The translations under genes were made by a program, and so were the position numbers. A stretch of DNA of 64,000 nucleotides from an uncultured Collinsella sp. (GTDB lineage: Bacteria; Actinomycetota; Coriobacteriia; Coriobacteriales; Coriobacteriaceae). The DNA lies in contig CALAMG010000027.1 in the NCBI GenBank assembly GCA_937925715.1, forward strand, positions 1 to 64,000. The letters run 5' to 3'. Position 1 is the first letter of the stretch. The number at the start of each line of letters is the position of its first letter. The notes beneath the pieces are model-generated. The model was not told the origin of the DNA and searched no databases. It saw only the letters and a list, made by a program, of their open reading frames with translations. Below are positions 46,640-54,963 of the stretch, one piece after another.

Positions 46640-48052
46640 ATGACCAAGAACCGCACCGAGGTCGCGGACATTGACCGCAGCCTCTACGACTTCACCTATG
46701 GCGAGGAGGGATTCGAGCGCCTCGACGCCGGCATCACGCCCGACATCGTGCGCGAGATCAGCGCCAAGAAGGACGAGCCGCAGTGGATGCTCGACCTGCG
46801 CCTCAAGTCCCTCGAGATTTTCAACCGCTTCCCGGATCCGACGTGGGGCCCCTCCATCGAGGGCTTGGACATGGACAACATCGTCACCTATGTCAAGCCC
46901 AACACCGACCAAAAGCACGACTGGGAGTCGGTGCCCGACGACATCAAGAACACCTTTGAGCGCCTGGGCATCCCCGAGGCCGAACGCAGCTACCTGGCAG
47001 GCGTCGGCGCGCAGTACGACTCCGAGCTCGTCTACCACAACATGCAGGACACCGCCTCCAAGATGGGCATCGTCTACTCCGGCATCGAGGAGGCCCTGCA
47101 CGACCCGCAGTGGGAACCGCTCATCCACGAGAAGTTTATGACGCTCATCCCGCCCACCGACCACAAGTTTGCGGCCCTGCACGGCGCCGTATGGTCGGGC
47201 GGCTCGTTTGTCTACGTGCCCAAGGGCACCAAGTTGGACTTCCCGCTGCAGAGCTACTTCCGCCTTAACGCCAAGGGCGCCGGCCAGTTTGAGCACACGC
47301 TCATCATCGTCGAGGACGATGCCGACCTGCACTTCATTGAGGGTTGCTCCGCGCCCAAGTACAACGTGGCCAACCTCCACGCCGGCGCCGTCGAGCTCTT
47401 TGTGGGCAAGCGTGCGCACCTGCGCTACTCGACCATCGAGAACTGGTCCAAGAACATGTACAACCTCAACACCAAGCGTGCGCGCGTGGACGAGGACGGC
47501 GACATCGAGTGGATCAGCGGCTCCTTCGGCAGCCACGTGGGCTACCTCTACCCCATGAGCGTGCTCAACGGCCGTCGCGCCCGCTCGAGCTTTACCGGCA
47601 TCACCTTTGCCGGCGCCGGGCAGAACCTCGACACCGGCTGCAAGGTCGTGCTCAACGCGCCCGAGACCTCGGCAACCGTCGAAACCAAGGGCATCTCCAA
47701 GAGCGGCGGCATCCAGACCTTCCGCAGCTCTATCGTTGCGACACCCAAGGCCGAGGGCTCCAAGGCAACCGTGAGCTGCCAGTCGCTGATGCTCGACGAC
47801 CAAAGCCGCTCCGACACTATTCCGGCCATGGACATCCGCGCCAAGAACGTCGACATCGGCCACGAGGCCACCATCGGCCGCATCGGCGACGATAAGGTGT
47901 TCTACCTGATGAGCCGCGGTATCTCGGAGGAAGAGGCCCGCACCATGATCGTCAACGGCTTTGCCAACCCGGTCTCCAAGGAGCTGCCGCTGGAGTACGC
48001 CGTCGAGATGAACAACCTGATCAAGCTCGAGATGGAAGGAGCGATCGGATAA
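46640..48052 (+). CDS. sufB: SUF scaffold protein SufB
   Basis: A 470-residue protein of standard SufB length. Recognisable blocks are FKAxxH-type YDSELVYHNMQD, KGTKLDFPLQSYFRLN, FTGITFAGAGQNLDTGCKV and the C-terminal FVNPVSKELPLEYAVEMNNLIKLEMEG-like end. With SufC and SufD it forms the complex on which [Fe-S] clusters are built from sulfur delivered by SufS/SufU. Its stop overlaps the sufD start by one base (TAATG). Confidence 0.97.
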   Translation: MTKNRTEVADIDRSLYDFTYGEEGFERLDAGITPDIVREISAKKDEPQWMLDLRLKSLEIFNRFPDPTWGPSIEGLDMDNIVTYVKPNTDQKHDWESVPDDIKNTFERLGIPEAERSYLAGVGAQYDSELVYHNMQDTASKMGIVYSGIEEALHDPQWEPLIHEKFMTLIPPTDHKFAALHGAVWSGGSFVYVPKGTKLDFPLQSYFRLNAKGAGQFEHTLIIVEDDADLHFIEGCSAPKYNVANLHAGAVELFVGKRAHLRYSTIENWSKNMYNLNTKRARVDEDGDIEWISGSFGSHVGYLYPMSVLNGRRARSSFTGITFAGAGQNLDTGCKVVLNAPETSATVETKGISKSGGIQTFRSSIVATPKAEGSKATVSCQSLMLDDQSRSDTIPAMDIRAKNVDIGHEATIGRIGDDKVFYLMSRGISEEEARTMIVNGFANPVSKELPLEYAVEMNNLIKLEMEGAIG

Positions 48053-49323
48053 TGAAACAGACCACGAACACCGCTGCTACCACCCTTGAGCAGGTCAATG
48101 CGATGCCAGCTGCCACTTGGGGTTGGCTGAAGATGAATCAGACCAAGCTCGAGCTCTCTGACGAGCTTGCTGCCGCTCCCGCCGAGACCATTGAGGTTGA
48201 GGGCTTGGACGAGCAGTTTGCTGGCGTGGCAGACGCGTTCGACGCCGCCATGGACGCCATGGCCGAGCGCTTCCCCGAGCGCCGCGCCTCCGCGCCCGGC
48301 GATGCCGCCGACCGCGCCCGCATCACGCCCGAGACCGAGCTCGACGTGCCCGCCACCTCCGTCTACCAGGCCGGTGCCATTAAGCTGGAGGAGGAGCTCT
48401 CCCCCGCTGAGGCCTTCGAGACTGGCATGGGCGAGGCTGCCTACACCTACCTGGCCGACCACGCCACCAAGCGCGTCGTCATCGATGTGCCCGCATACAA
48501 GCACGCCACGGTTACCGTACGTGTGAGCGGTGTCGATGCCGCCGCGGCCATCGCCGCCATCGACGTCGTCGCCCGTCCCCAGTCGACGCTCGATCTGCTT
48601 ATTGCCCTGGACTCCCCCGTTGCCGGCGAGGGCGTCGTGGGATCCGTGCTGCGCGTGTGCGCCCACGAGTACGCCACCGTCAACGTGGCCTGCACGCAGA
48701 CGCTCGACGATAGCTGGATCGCACTCGACGACACCGGCCTGTTCCTGGACGAGGGCGCGCGCGTCAACGTGCAGCACACCGTCCTGGGCGCTGGCGCCAG
48801 CGCCACCGGCCTTGCCGGCGACCTGCTAGGCGATACCGCCAAGGTCACCATCGATACTGACTACCTGGGCGCCCGAGAGCAGGTGCGCGACTTTAACTAC
48901 GAGCTGCGCCACCGCGGTCGCAAGACCGAGTGCGAGATCGACGCCAACGGCGTGCTGACCGGCACGTCCAAGAAGGTCTACCGTGGCAACATCGACCTCG
49001 TACACGGCTGCAAGGGTGCAACCGGCACCGAGCGCGAGACGGTGCTTTTGGCCAACAAGGGCGTCGACAACAAGACCATTCCCGTCATTCTTTGCGACGA
49101 GGACGACGTCGCCGGCAACCACGGCGCCACCATCGGTCACGTCCGCGACGAGCAGCTTTTCTACCTCGCCTGCCGCGGCCTTGACCAAAACGCCGCCGAG
49201 GACCTGTTCATCCGCGCCAAACTGGAGGACGCCGCGCTTTCCGCCACCGACGAGCGCACCCGCGCCGCCGTCGTCCGCCTGGGCAACAACCTGATCGACA
49301 ACTTTGAAGAGGAGCTCGCATGA
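48052..49323 (+). CDS. sufD: SUF complex protein SufD
   Basis: A 423-residue SufB/SufD-family protein with a divergent N-terminal helical region and the conserved beta-helix core and C-terminal block: HGATIGHVRDEQLFYLACRG, then NLIDNFEEEL. ATG overlaps the sufB stop and its own stop overlaps the sufS ATG (ATGA), so translation is coupled along the operon. It partners SufB and SufC. Confidence 0.95.
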   Translation: MKQTTNTAATTLEQVNAMPAATWGWLKMNQTKLELSDELAAAPAETIEVEGLDEQFAGVADAFDAAMDAMAERFPERRASAPGDAADRARITPETELDVPATSVYQAGAIKLEEELSPAEAFETGMGEAAYTYLADHATKRVVIDVPAYKHATVTVRVSGVDAAAAIAAIDVVARPQSTLDLLIALDSPVAGEGVVGSVLRVCAHEYATVNVACTQTLDDSWIALDDTGLFLDEGARVNVQHTVLGAGASATGLAGDLLGDTAKVTIDTDYLGAREQVRDFNYELRHRGRKTECEIDANGVLTGTSKKVYRGNIDLVHGCKGATGTERETVLLANKGVDNKTIPVILCDEDDVAGNHGATIGHVRDEQLFYLACRGLDQNAAEDLFIRAKLEDAALSATDERTRAAVVRLGNNLIDNFEEELA

Positions 49324-50645
49324 TCGACACCGAGCACGTTAAATGCGACACCTGTACTGCCCCCGAGCCCATGGAGCTCGACGCCAGCGACGAGGCTTCG
49401 CGCGGCTGGCCTACCGTCGACATCGAGACCAATCCCTACAAGGCACAGTTCCCGCTGTTCCAGCAGCACCCCGAGATCGCCTTCCTCGATAGCGCCGCCA
49501 CCGCGCAGCGCCCTGCCTGTGTGCTCGACGCCGAACGCGACTTCTACCAGCGCATGAACGCCAACCCGCTGCGCGGCCTGTACTCGCTGTCCGTCGAGGC
49601 CACCGAGGCCATCGCGAAGGTCCGCCAGCAGATCGCCGACCTCATCGGCGCTCCCCAGGCCAACGAGGTCGTCTTCACTCGCAACACGAGCGAGTCGCTC
49701 AACCTGGTCGCCAAGAGCTTTGCACCCACAGTCCTCGAGCCGGGCGACGAGGTCGTCATCACCATCATGGAGCACCACTCCAACCTGATTCCGTGGCAGC
49801 AGGTCTGCCGCGAGACCGGCGCCAAGCTCGTCTACCTCTACCCCACCAAGACCGGCCAGCTCACCACCGAGGAGGTTCTTGCCAAGGTTGGTCCCAAGAC
49901 CAAGATTCTGGCCGTGGGTCAGGTCTCCAACGTGTTGGGAGTCGAGAACCCAGTCAAGAACCTCGGCAAGCTCGTGCACAAGTATGGCGGCTACCTGGTC
50001 GTCGACGGTGCGCAGTCGCTGCCGCACATGCCGGTCGATGTGGCCGACCTGGGCGCCGACTTCTTTGCCTTTAGCGCACACAAGGCTATGGGCCCCATGG
50101 GCATCGGCGTGCTGTGGGGCAAGATGGACCTGCTCAACGCCATGCCGCCCATGCTCACCGGCGGCGAGATGATCGACTCTGTTACCGAGCAGGACGCCGT
50201 CTGGGCGCCCGTTCCCGAGAAATTCGAGGCCGGCACACAGGACGCCGCCGGCATCTTCGCCACGGGTGCGGCACTCGACTACCTGGTCAACACGGTGGGT
50301 TACGAGAACATCCAGGCACGCGAGCAGGCACTCGTCCACTACCTGATGGGCGAGCTCATGCAGCTCGACTTTGTCCAGATCATCGGCTCCATCTATTGGG
50401 ACAACCACCACGGCGTTGTGAGCTTTAACGTCCGCGGCATCCACCCGCACGACATCGCGAGCATCATGGACATGGACGGCGTCTGCATCCGCGCCGGTCA
50501 CCACTGTGCACAGCCGCTGCTCACCTGGCTGGGCGTCGAGAACCTTGCCTGCTGCCGCGCCAGCGTGGCCTTCTACAACGACAAGGCCGACATTGACAAG
50601 TTCATCGCCGGCCTGCATCACGTTTGGAGCACGTTCAATGGGTAA
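49320..50645 (+). CDS. sufS: Cysteine desulfurase SufS
   Basis: A 441-residue PLP enzyme of the group II desulfurases. After an unusual ~45-residue N-terminal extension with CDTC, FLDSAATAQRP starts the fold. VDGAQSLPHM and FSAHKAMGPMGIGVLWG hold the PLP Asp/Gln and Lys, and RAGHHCAQPLL carries the catalytic Cys loop. It removes sulfur from cysteine and hands it to SufU. The stop overlaps the sufU start by eight bases. The extension is worth noting but could be family variation. Confidence 0.96.
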   Translation: MIDTEHVKCDTCTAPEPMELDASDEASRGWPTVDIETNPYKAQFPLFQQHPEIAFLDSAATAQRPACVLDAERDFYQRMNANPLRGLYSLSVEATEAIAKVRQQIADLIGAPQANEVVFTRNTSESLNLVAKSFAPTVLEPGDEVVITIMEHHSNLIPWQQVCRETGAKLVYLYPTKTGQLTTEEVLAKVGPKTKILAVGQVSNVLGVENPVKNLGKLVHKYGGYLVVDGAQSLPHMPVDVADLGADFFAFSAHKAMGPMGIGVLWGKMDLLNAMPPMLTGGEMIDSVTEQDAVWAPVPEKFEAGTQDAAGIFATGAALDYLVNTVGYENIQAREQALVHYLMGELMQLDFVQIIGSIYWDNHHGVVSFNVRGIHPHDIASIMDMDGVCIRAGHHCAQPLLTWLGVENLACCRASVAFYNDKADIDKFIAGLHHVWSTFNG

Positions 50646-51072
50646 TCTGTACACCTCCACCACATTTATGGAGCACAACTCGCACCCCGACTACAAGTAC
50701 GAGATGGATGCTCCCACGCACGAGCACGACGGCATCAACCCCAGCTGCGGAGACGAGCTCACTCTGCAGCTGCGTGTCGAGAACAACGTGATTGAGGAGG
50801 CCTCCTTTACCGGCCACGGCTGCGCCATCAGCCAGGCCAGTGCCGACATCATGGCCGATCTCATCACCGGCGAGACCGTCGAGGAAGCTCGCCGCCTGGC
50901 AGAGCTCTTCCTCGCCATGATCCGCGGCGAGAAGCTCTCCGAGGAGGACCTGGAAGACCTGGACGAAGCCGCCCAGCTCCAGGACATCTCGCACATGCCC
51001 GCCCGCGTCAAATGCGCCGAGCTCGCCTGGCGCACCCTCGACGGCATGCTCGAGGGGCAAGCTAACCAGTAG
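50638..51072 (+). CDS. sufU: Iron-sulfur assembly sulfur-transfer protein SufU
   Basis: Start at the ATG overlapping the sufS stop. The 144-residue protein has the three SufU cysteines in NPSCGDEL, GHGCAISQAS and ARVKCAELAW and the 18-residue insertion region typical of SufU rather than IscU. It binds zinc and accepts persulfide from SufS. It is last in the operon, followed by a good terminator. No sufA or sufE is present. Confidence 0.95.
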   Translation: MGNLYTSTTFMEHNSHPDYKYEMDAPTHEHDGINPSCGDELTLQLRVENNVIEEASFTGHGCAISQASADIMADLITGETVEEARRLAELFLAMIRGEKLSEEDLEDLDEAAQLQDISHMPARVKCAELAWRTLDGMLEGQANQ

Positions 51073-51104
51073 CGTATGCCCCGAATCCAAGGTTTTTGAT
51101 TGCC

Positions 51105-51136
51105 GAGCCACCCGATACGGGCGGCTCTGTTTTTTC
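51105..51136 (+). terminator. Intrinsic terminator of the suf operon
   Basis: GAGCC-x-CCCG stem with its complement, then TGTTTTTT, 33 bases after the sufU stop. Confidence 0.9.
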
Positions 51137-51733
51137 CTAATGAGCACAGATGCACAAAGTCCGCGCGTCCGGCGCCCCGTCTGACATTTGCCACACAGCC
51201 AGACGCGAGCACGGGCGTTTTCCACAGTACCAAAGGCCTGCGGCAGGGCCCCGGGCCCGCCAAGCAATGCGCCAAGCCCCGTTCTGCGAAGCTCCGACTC
51301 GCTTCGCGCCTGCCGCAGACGGGTCCCATAGGAAGCGGCGTGCATTTTTGCGAATATTCAGCACGCCAAGCTGTGTGTATACGCATCGAAAGCGTTAATC
51401 AATGTCTTTAGGCGCATATATATTGTGTTTTAGAACAAGCATCGCGGTCTGACGGGACGCAGGCACGTGCTTCGGGGGCGCAACGGCAGAAATCAATAGC
51501 TTCGGGACCCGTATGTTGCAAGATTGCGGCGGTGCCGACAGCAACACGATGCTGAAAACTCCGTTATTTGCACGGCGCAGACGGGGGTAGGCATGGGCAA
51601 ACCCGGACCGAGCCGTTATTTTATGCAAGATGGCGATTTTTCTATGCATATTAAGAAGTGCAGTTACCGTACCAAGCTTTTAGAACAATGGTTGTGGCAT
51701 ATGGGCGACCCCAGCTGCGGTGCACAGGCAGTC
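51137..51733. other. 597-base gap, content unknown
   Basis: No frame here looks like a conserved protein. Both strands have chance frames of 60-100 codons. I see no tRNA or strong hairpin. TTTTAGAACAA occurs twice (about 51427 and 51677). It may be relic DNA or the left flank of the transposase gene. Confidence 0.35.
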
Positions 51734-52546
51734 CTACGCCACGTTTCGGCCAGTCTGCACCGCCGTTCGTGCACAGGCACGCACGATACGAGAAACGGTA
51801 CTTTTGCCAATCCCGGTATACCGCTCAATCTGGCGCACCGTAAAACCGGCATCGTGCAATCCAACAATAACAGTATCGCGCTGCGCCGGCGGTGCAGTTT
51901 TAACCCCGTTGAGCGGAACCCCGAGACTCTTCGCCAACTTGCCGGCAAAGGCATGGCGTTCCCACTCCGTCTCTTTCATATCGCACAGCGCTGGTTCACT
52001 GCCGTCGGGCGTCGAAAGCGAATAGGCAATAAAGCCCTCGGCAGAACCAAAGAGCTCAAGCACGCAAGAAGGATCGGAAAATCCCCTCGCGACATCAGCC
52101 GCGTCACCGTCGTAAGCGCACAAATGCTCCGCAAAGCTGCTCCAGGGATAACGCTCGATTAGGCTAACGCCCGCCTCCTGCGGATCGGCGTGTACGGAGC
52201 GAATAGCCTCCATCACCTGCCAGTCGGTATCGAGCGAGCGCCGGTCAAAACGGTTCTGGAACAGATGGCCCGTGCGCCCCGTGTGTTTATTGAACCGCCG
52301 CGCGTACGTCAAGAGCAGCCGGTGCATCGCCGCGCTCATCCTGTCCTCGTAATCTGCAAGCACCAAATGCACGTGATTGCCCATAAGGCACCAGACGATA
52401 ACCGTCACACCCTCCTCGCGGCAGCACTCGCGCATCAGCTCCAAAAACTCCCACCGGTCTTCATCGCCCTCAAAGATGAGCTGCTTGCCCGCACCGCGGG
52501 CACAGACATGGTAAAAGCCGGTAACCGTTCTCCAAACGCGCTGCAT
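51734..52546 (-). CDS. REP-associated/IS200-like tyrosine transposase (RAYT, Y1 family)
   Basis: I start at the ATG of MQRVWRTV with GAAGGGAG upstream, giving 270 residues; the longer frame adds 71 unlike residues. The Y1 fold is clear: FYHVCARGAGKQLIFEGDED, then WCLMGNHVHLVL holding the HUH pair, and YARRFNKHTGRTGHLFQNRF with WSSF later. A C-terminal helix-turn-helix (FTVRQIERYTGIGKSTVSRIV) is fused on, as in many RAYTs of Coriobacteria and Firmicutes. RAYTs nick and move short palindromes. I could not find matching REP palindromes beside it. It stands alone between the suf operon and the NifU-like gene. Confidence 0.87.
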   Translation of the reverse strand: MQRVWRTVTGFYHVCARGAGKQLIFEGDEDRWEFLELMRECCREEGVTVIVWCLMGNHVHLVLADYEDRMSAAMHRLLLTYARRFNKHTGRTGHLFQNRFDRRSLDTDWQVMEAIRSVHADPQEAGVSLIERYPWSSFAEHLCAYDGDAADVARGFSDPSCVLELFGSAEGFIAYSLSTPDGSEPALCDMKETEWERHAFAGKLAKSLGVPLNGVKTAPPAQRDTVIVGLHDAGFTVRQIERYTGIGKSTVSRIVRACARTAVQTGRNVA

Positions 52547-52949
52547 GGCGCTCCCTTCGCCGGGGTCTGCTTGCCATCCAATACAGCACGATTGAAGCGT
52601 GCCATCAAAACATTCACGCAAAACAATACACTCGCGCGGCCAAAGGCAGTAATCAGGCGGCGAACGGCACCGTTGCAACAGGTCAACCCCCGCAATGCTT
52701 ACAAGAGCTGACCAATAGCTTGCCCAAGACGGACCCCCTCTACGGAAGTTCGCGACCACAGAACATAGAGTTAAACCGTTTCAATTAAAACTTCCGGACT
52801 TCTCGCTACGAAAACTGAGCCGTTCGCCGAATATTCCGTGCATTTCGCGGTATTATAGGGGCTGCATGTCATGTCCCTTTCGAAGGGTCGCCCGGCAATC
52901 GCCAGCCACGACCCCCAGACGGGACGCCAACACGATAGAGAGGAGAGGC
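52547..52949. other. 403-base gap; promoter for the NifU-like gene
   Basis: No gene seen. TATTAT at about 52850 may be the -10 box for the rightward pair. The rest shows nothing supportable. Confidence 0.35.
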
Positions 52950-53684
52950 ATGCAGTACTCACAGGAAGTGGAGAACATGTGCCCCGTTGCCAAGGGTGCA
53001 TACCACGGCCCCGCACCCATCCCCGAGGAGGGCAAGTGGGTCCAGGCTAAGGAGATTTCCGACATCTCCGGTCTTACGCACGGTGTGGGTTGGTGCGCAC
53101 CTCAGCAGGGCGCCTGCAAGCTCACGCTGAACGTCAAGGACGGCATCATCGAGGAGGCCCTCGTTGAGACCATCGGCTGCTCGGGCATGACCCACTCTGC
53201 CGCCATGGCTTCCGAGATCCTTCCCGGTAAGACCATCCTCGAGGCCCTCAACACCGACCTCGTCTGCGACGCCATCAACGTTGCTATGCGCGAGATCTTC
53301 CTGCAGATCGTTTACGGCCGCAGCCAGACCGCGTTCTCCGAGGGCGGCCTGCCCGTGGGCGCCTCCCTCGACGACCTCGGCAAGGGCCTTCGCTCTCAGG
53401 TCGGCACCATGTTCGGCACCAAGGCCAAGGGCGCCCGTTACCTCGAGCTCGCTCAGGGCTACGTCACCCGCATGGCTCTCAACGACAAGAACGAGATCAT
53501 CGCATTCGAGTTCCTGAACCTCGGCAAGTTCACCGACGCCGTCAAGGCCGGCAAGACCCCCGAGGAGGCCATCGCTGGCGCTATGGGCCACTATGGTCAG
53601 TGGGAGAACGCTGCCAAGTACATCGACCCGCGCACCGACGAGGAGACTCACTCCGTCGCCAGCGTGTTCCCGGTTCACGAGTAG
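52950..53684 (+). CDS. NifU-like iron-sulfur scaffold protein, partner of GGGtGRT protein
   Basis: Start at the ATG after AGGAGAGG, giving 244 residues. The N-terminal half is NifU/IscU-like: a Cys in GVGWCAPQQGACKLTL and the scaffold-type ETIGCSGMTHSAAMASEILPG (Cys in a GCxGM context). The C-terminal half is helical and specific to this branch. Such proteins are annotated as iron-sulfur scaffold proteins and occur directly before a GGGtGRT gene, as here (18-base gap, GGGAGGG ribosome site). They are distinct from SufU. The cluster they build and its recipient are not known. Confidence 0.8.
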   Translation: MQYSQEVENMCPVAKGAYHGPAPIPEEGKWVQAKEISDISGLTHGVGWCAPQQGACKLTLNVKDGIIEEALVETIGCSGMTHSAAMASEILPGKTILEALNTDLVCDAINVAMREIFLQIVYGRSQTAFSEGGLPVGASLDDLGKGLRSQVGTMFGTKAKGARYLELAQGYVTRMALNDKNEIIAFEFLNLGKFTDAVKAGKTPEEAIAGAMGHYGQWENAAKYIDPRTDEETHSVASVFPVHE

Positions 53685-53702
53685 AAAGGGAGGGAAATAA
53701 CT

Positions 53703-54707
53703 ATGACTGTTACGTTCGAAGGTTACGAGCGCCGCGCTGACAAGATCAACAAGTGCCTCGCCGACAACGGCATCGCCTCCCTCGAGGAAGCTCTGCAGAT
53801 CTGCACCGACAAGGGCTTCAACCCGCGTGAGATCGTCAACAACACCCAGTCCATCGCCTTCCAGAACGCCGAGTGGGCCTACACCCTCGGTTGCGCTCTC
53901 GCTGTCAAGCGTGGCGCCAAGTCCGCTTCTGAGGCTGCCGCCATCATCGGCGAGGGCATCCAGGCCTTCACCGTTCCTGGCTCCGTCGCCGAGGACCGCA
54001 AGGTCGGTCTGGGCCACGGCAACCTGGGCGCTATGCTGCTCTCCGACGACACCGAGTGCTTCGCCTTCCTGGCCGGTCACGAGTCCTTCGCTGCCGCTGA
54101 GGGCGCTATCGGCCTGGCTCTGAACGCCAACAAGGCTCGCAAGAAGCCGCTGCGCGTCATCCTCAACGGTCTGGGCAAGGACGCTGCTCAGATCATCGCC
54201 CGCATCAACGGCTTCACCTACGTGAAGACCCAGTTCGACTACTTCACGGGCGAGCTCAAGGTCGTCGAGACCATCCCCTACTCCGATGGTCCCCGCGCCG
54301 CCGTTAACTGCTACGGCGCCGACGACGTCCGCGAGGGCGTTGCCATCATGTGGCACGAGAACGTCGACATCTCGATCACCGGTAACTCCACCAACCCCAC
54401 GCGCTTCCAGCACCCCGTCGCTGGCACCTACAAGAAGGAGCGCCTCGAGGCTGGCAAGAAGTACTTCTCCGTCGCTTCTGGTGGCGGCACTGGCCGTACC
54501 CTGCACCCGGACAACATGGGCGCTGGCCCTGCCTCTTACGGCATGACCGACACCATGGGCCGCATGCACTCCGACGCCCAGTTCGCCGGTTCTTCCTCCG
54601 TGCCTGCGCACGTCGACATGATGGGTCTCATCGGCATGGGCAACAACCCCATGGTCGGTGCCACCGTCGCCTGCGCTGTCGCCGTCGAGGAGGCCCTCAA
54701 GGCCTAA
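53703..54707 (+). CDS. GGGtGRT family protein
   Basis: A 334-residue protein named for its motif, seen here as SVASGGGTGRTLHPDNMGAG near residue 260. Other conserved pieces are LGHGNLGAMLLSDDTECFAFLAGHESFAAAEGA and GMGNNPMVGATVACAVAVEEAL. The codon use is strongly biased to C- and G-ending and CTC/GGC codons, suggesting high expression. The family has no established function; its fixed partnership with the NifU-like gene suggests a cluster-binding or cluster-receiving protein (inference). A terminator follows. Confidence 0.9.
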   Translation: MTVTFEGYERRADKINKCLADNGIASLEEALQICTDKGFNPREIVNNTQSIAFQNAEWAYTLGCALAVKRGAKSASEAAAIIGEGIQAFTVPGSVAEDRKVGLGHGNLGAMLLSDDTECFAFLAGHESFAAAEGAIGLALNANKARKKPLRVILNGLGKDAAQIIARINGFTYVKTQFDYFTGELKVVETIPYSDGPRAAVNCYGADDVREGVAIMWHENVDISITGNSTNPTRFQHPVAGTYKKERLEAGKKYFSVASGGGTGRTLHPDNMGAGPASYGMTDTMGRMHSDAQFAGSSSVPAHVDMMGLIGMGNNPMVGATVACAVAVEEALKA

Positions 54708-54742
54708 TCGCGCCCGCGCGATGCTCATATAGCTGAGCTTTG

Positions 54743-54775
54743 GAGCCGCTACCCACCCGGGTAGCGGCTCTTTTT
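54743..54775 (+). terminator. Intrinsic terminator after the GGGtGRT gene
   Basis: GAGCCGCTACC and its complement around a short loop, then TTTTTG. Confidence 0.92.
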
Positions 54776-54963
54776 GTTTGCGCTGTCGCAGGGTAGCTAA
54801 TGTCGATATATCAGCTGGGGCGAAATACGAGATGTGAAGAGATGGAGCGCCAGAGCGTCCATGACGCCCACCTGCCATATTTGCCCTTTACCGATTTGCC
54901 GGGTCTTTGCGGCCCCATTGCCGATCACCCGTGCGACAATGCGCCGGACGAGAAAGGAATCCG

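Noticed and set aside
45779..47863. Very long leftward frame (about 690 codons) across sufC and sufB
   Set aside because: It is the antisense of the sufC-sufB genes, produced by high-GC codon bias; the sense frames carry all Suf motifs.
49161..50678. Leftward frame of about 500 codons opposite sufS
   Set aside because: Antisense of sufS with no recognisable domain.
51593..52162. Rightward frame of about 190 codons opposite the transposase
   Set aside because: Most of it is the antisense of the clear Y1 transposase, and the first part has no family-like pattern.
52959..54878. Long leftward frame opposite the NifU-like and GGGtGRT genes
   Set aside because: Antisense shadow of strongly codon-biased genes; low-complexity valine/glycine-rich translation.
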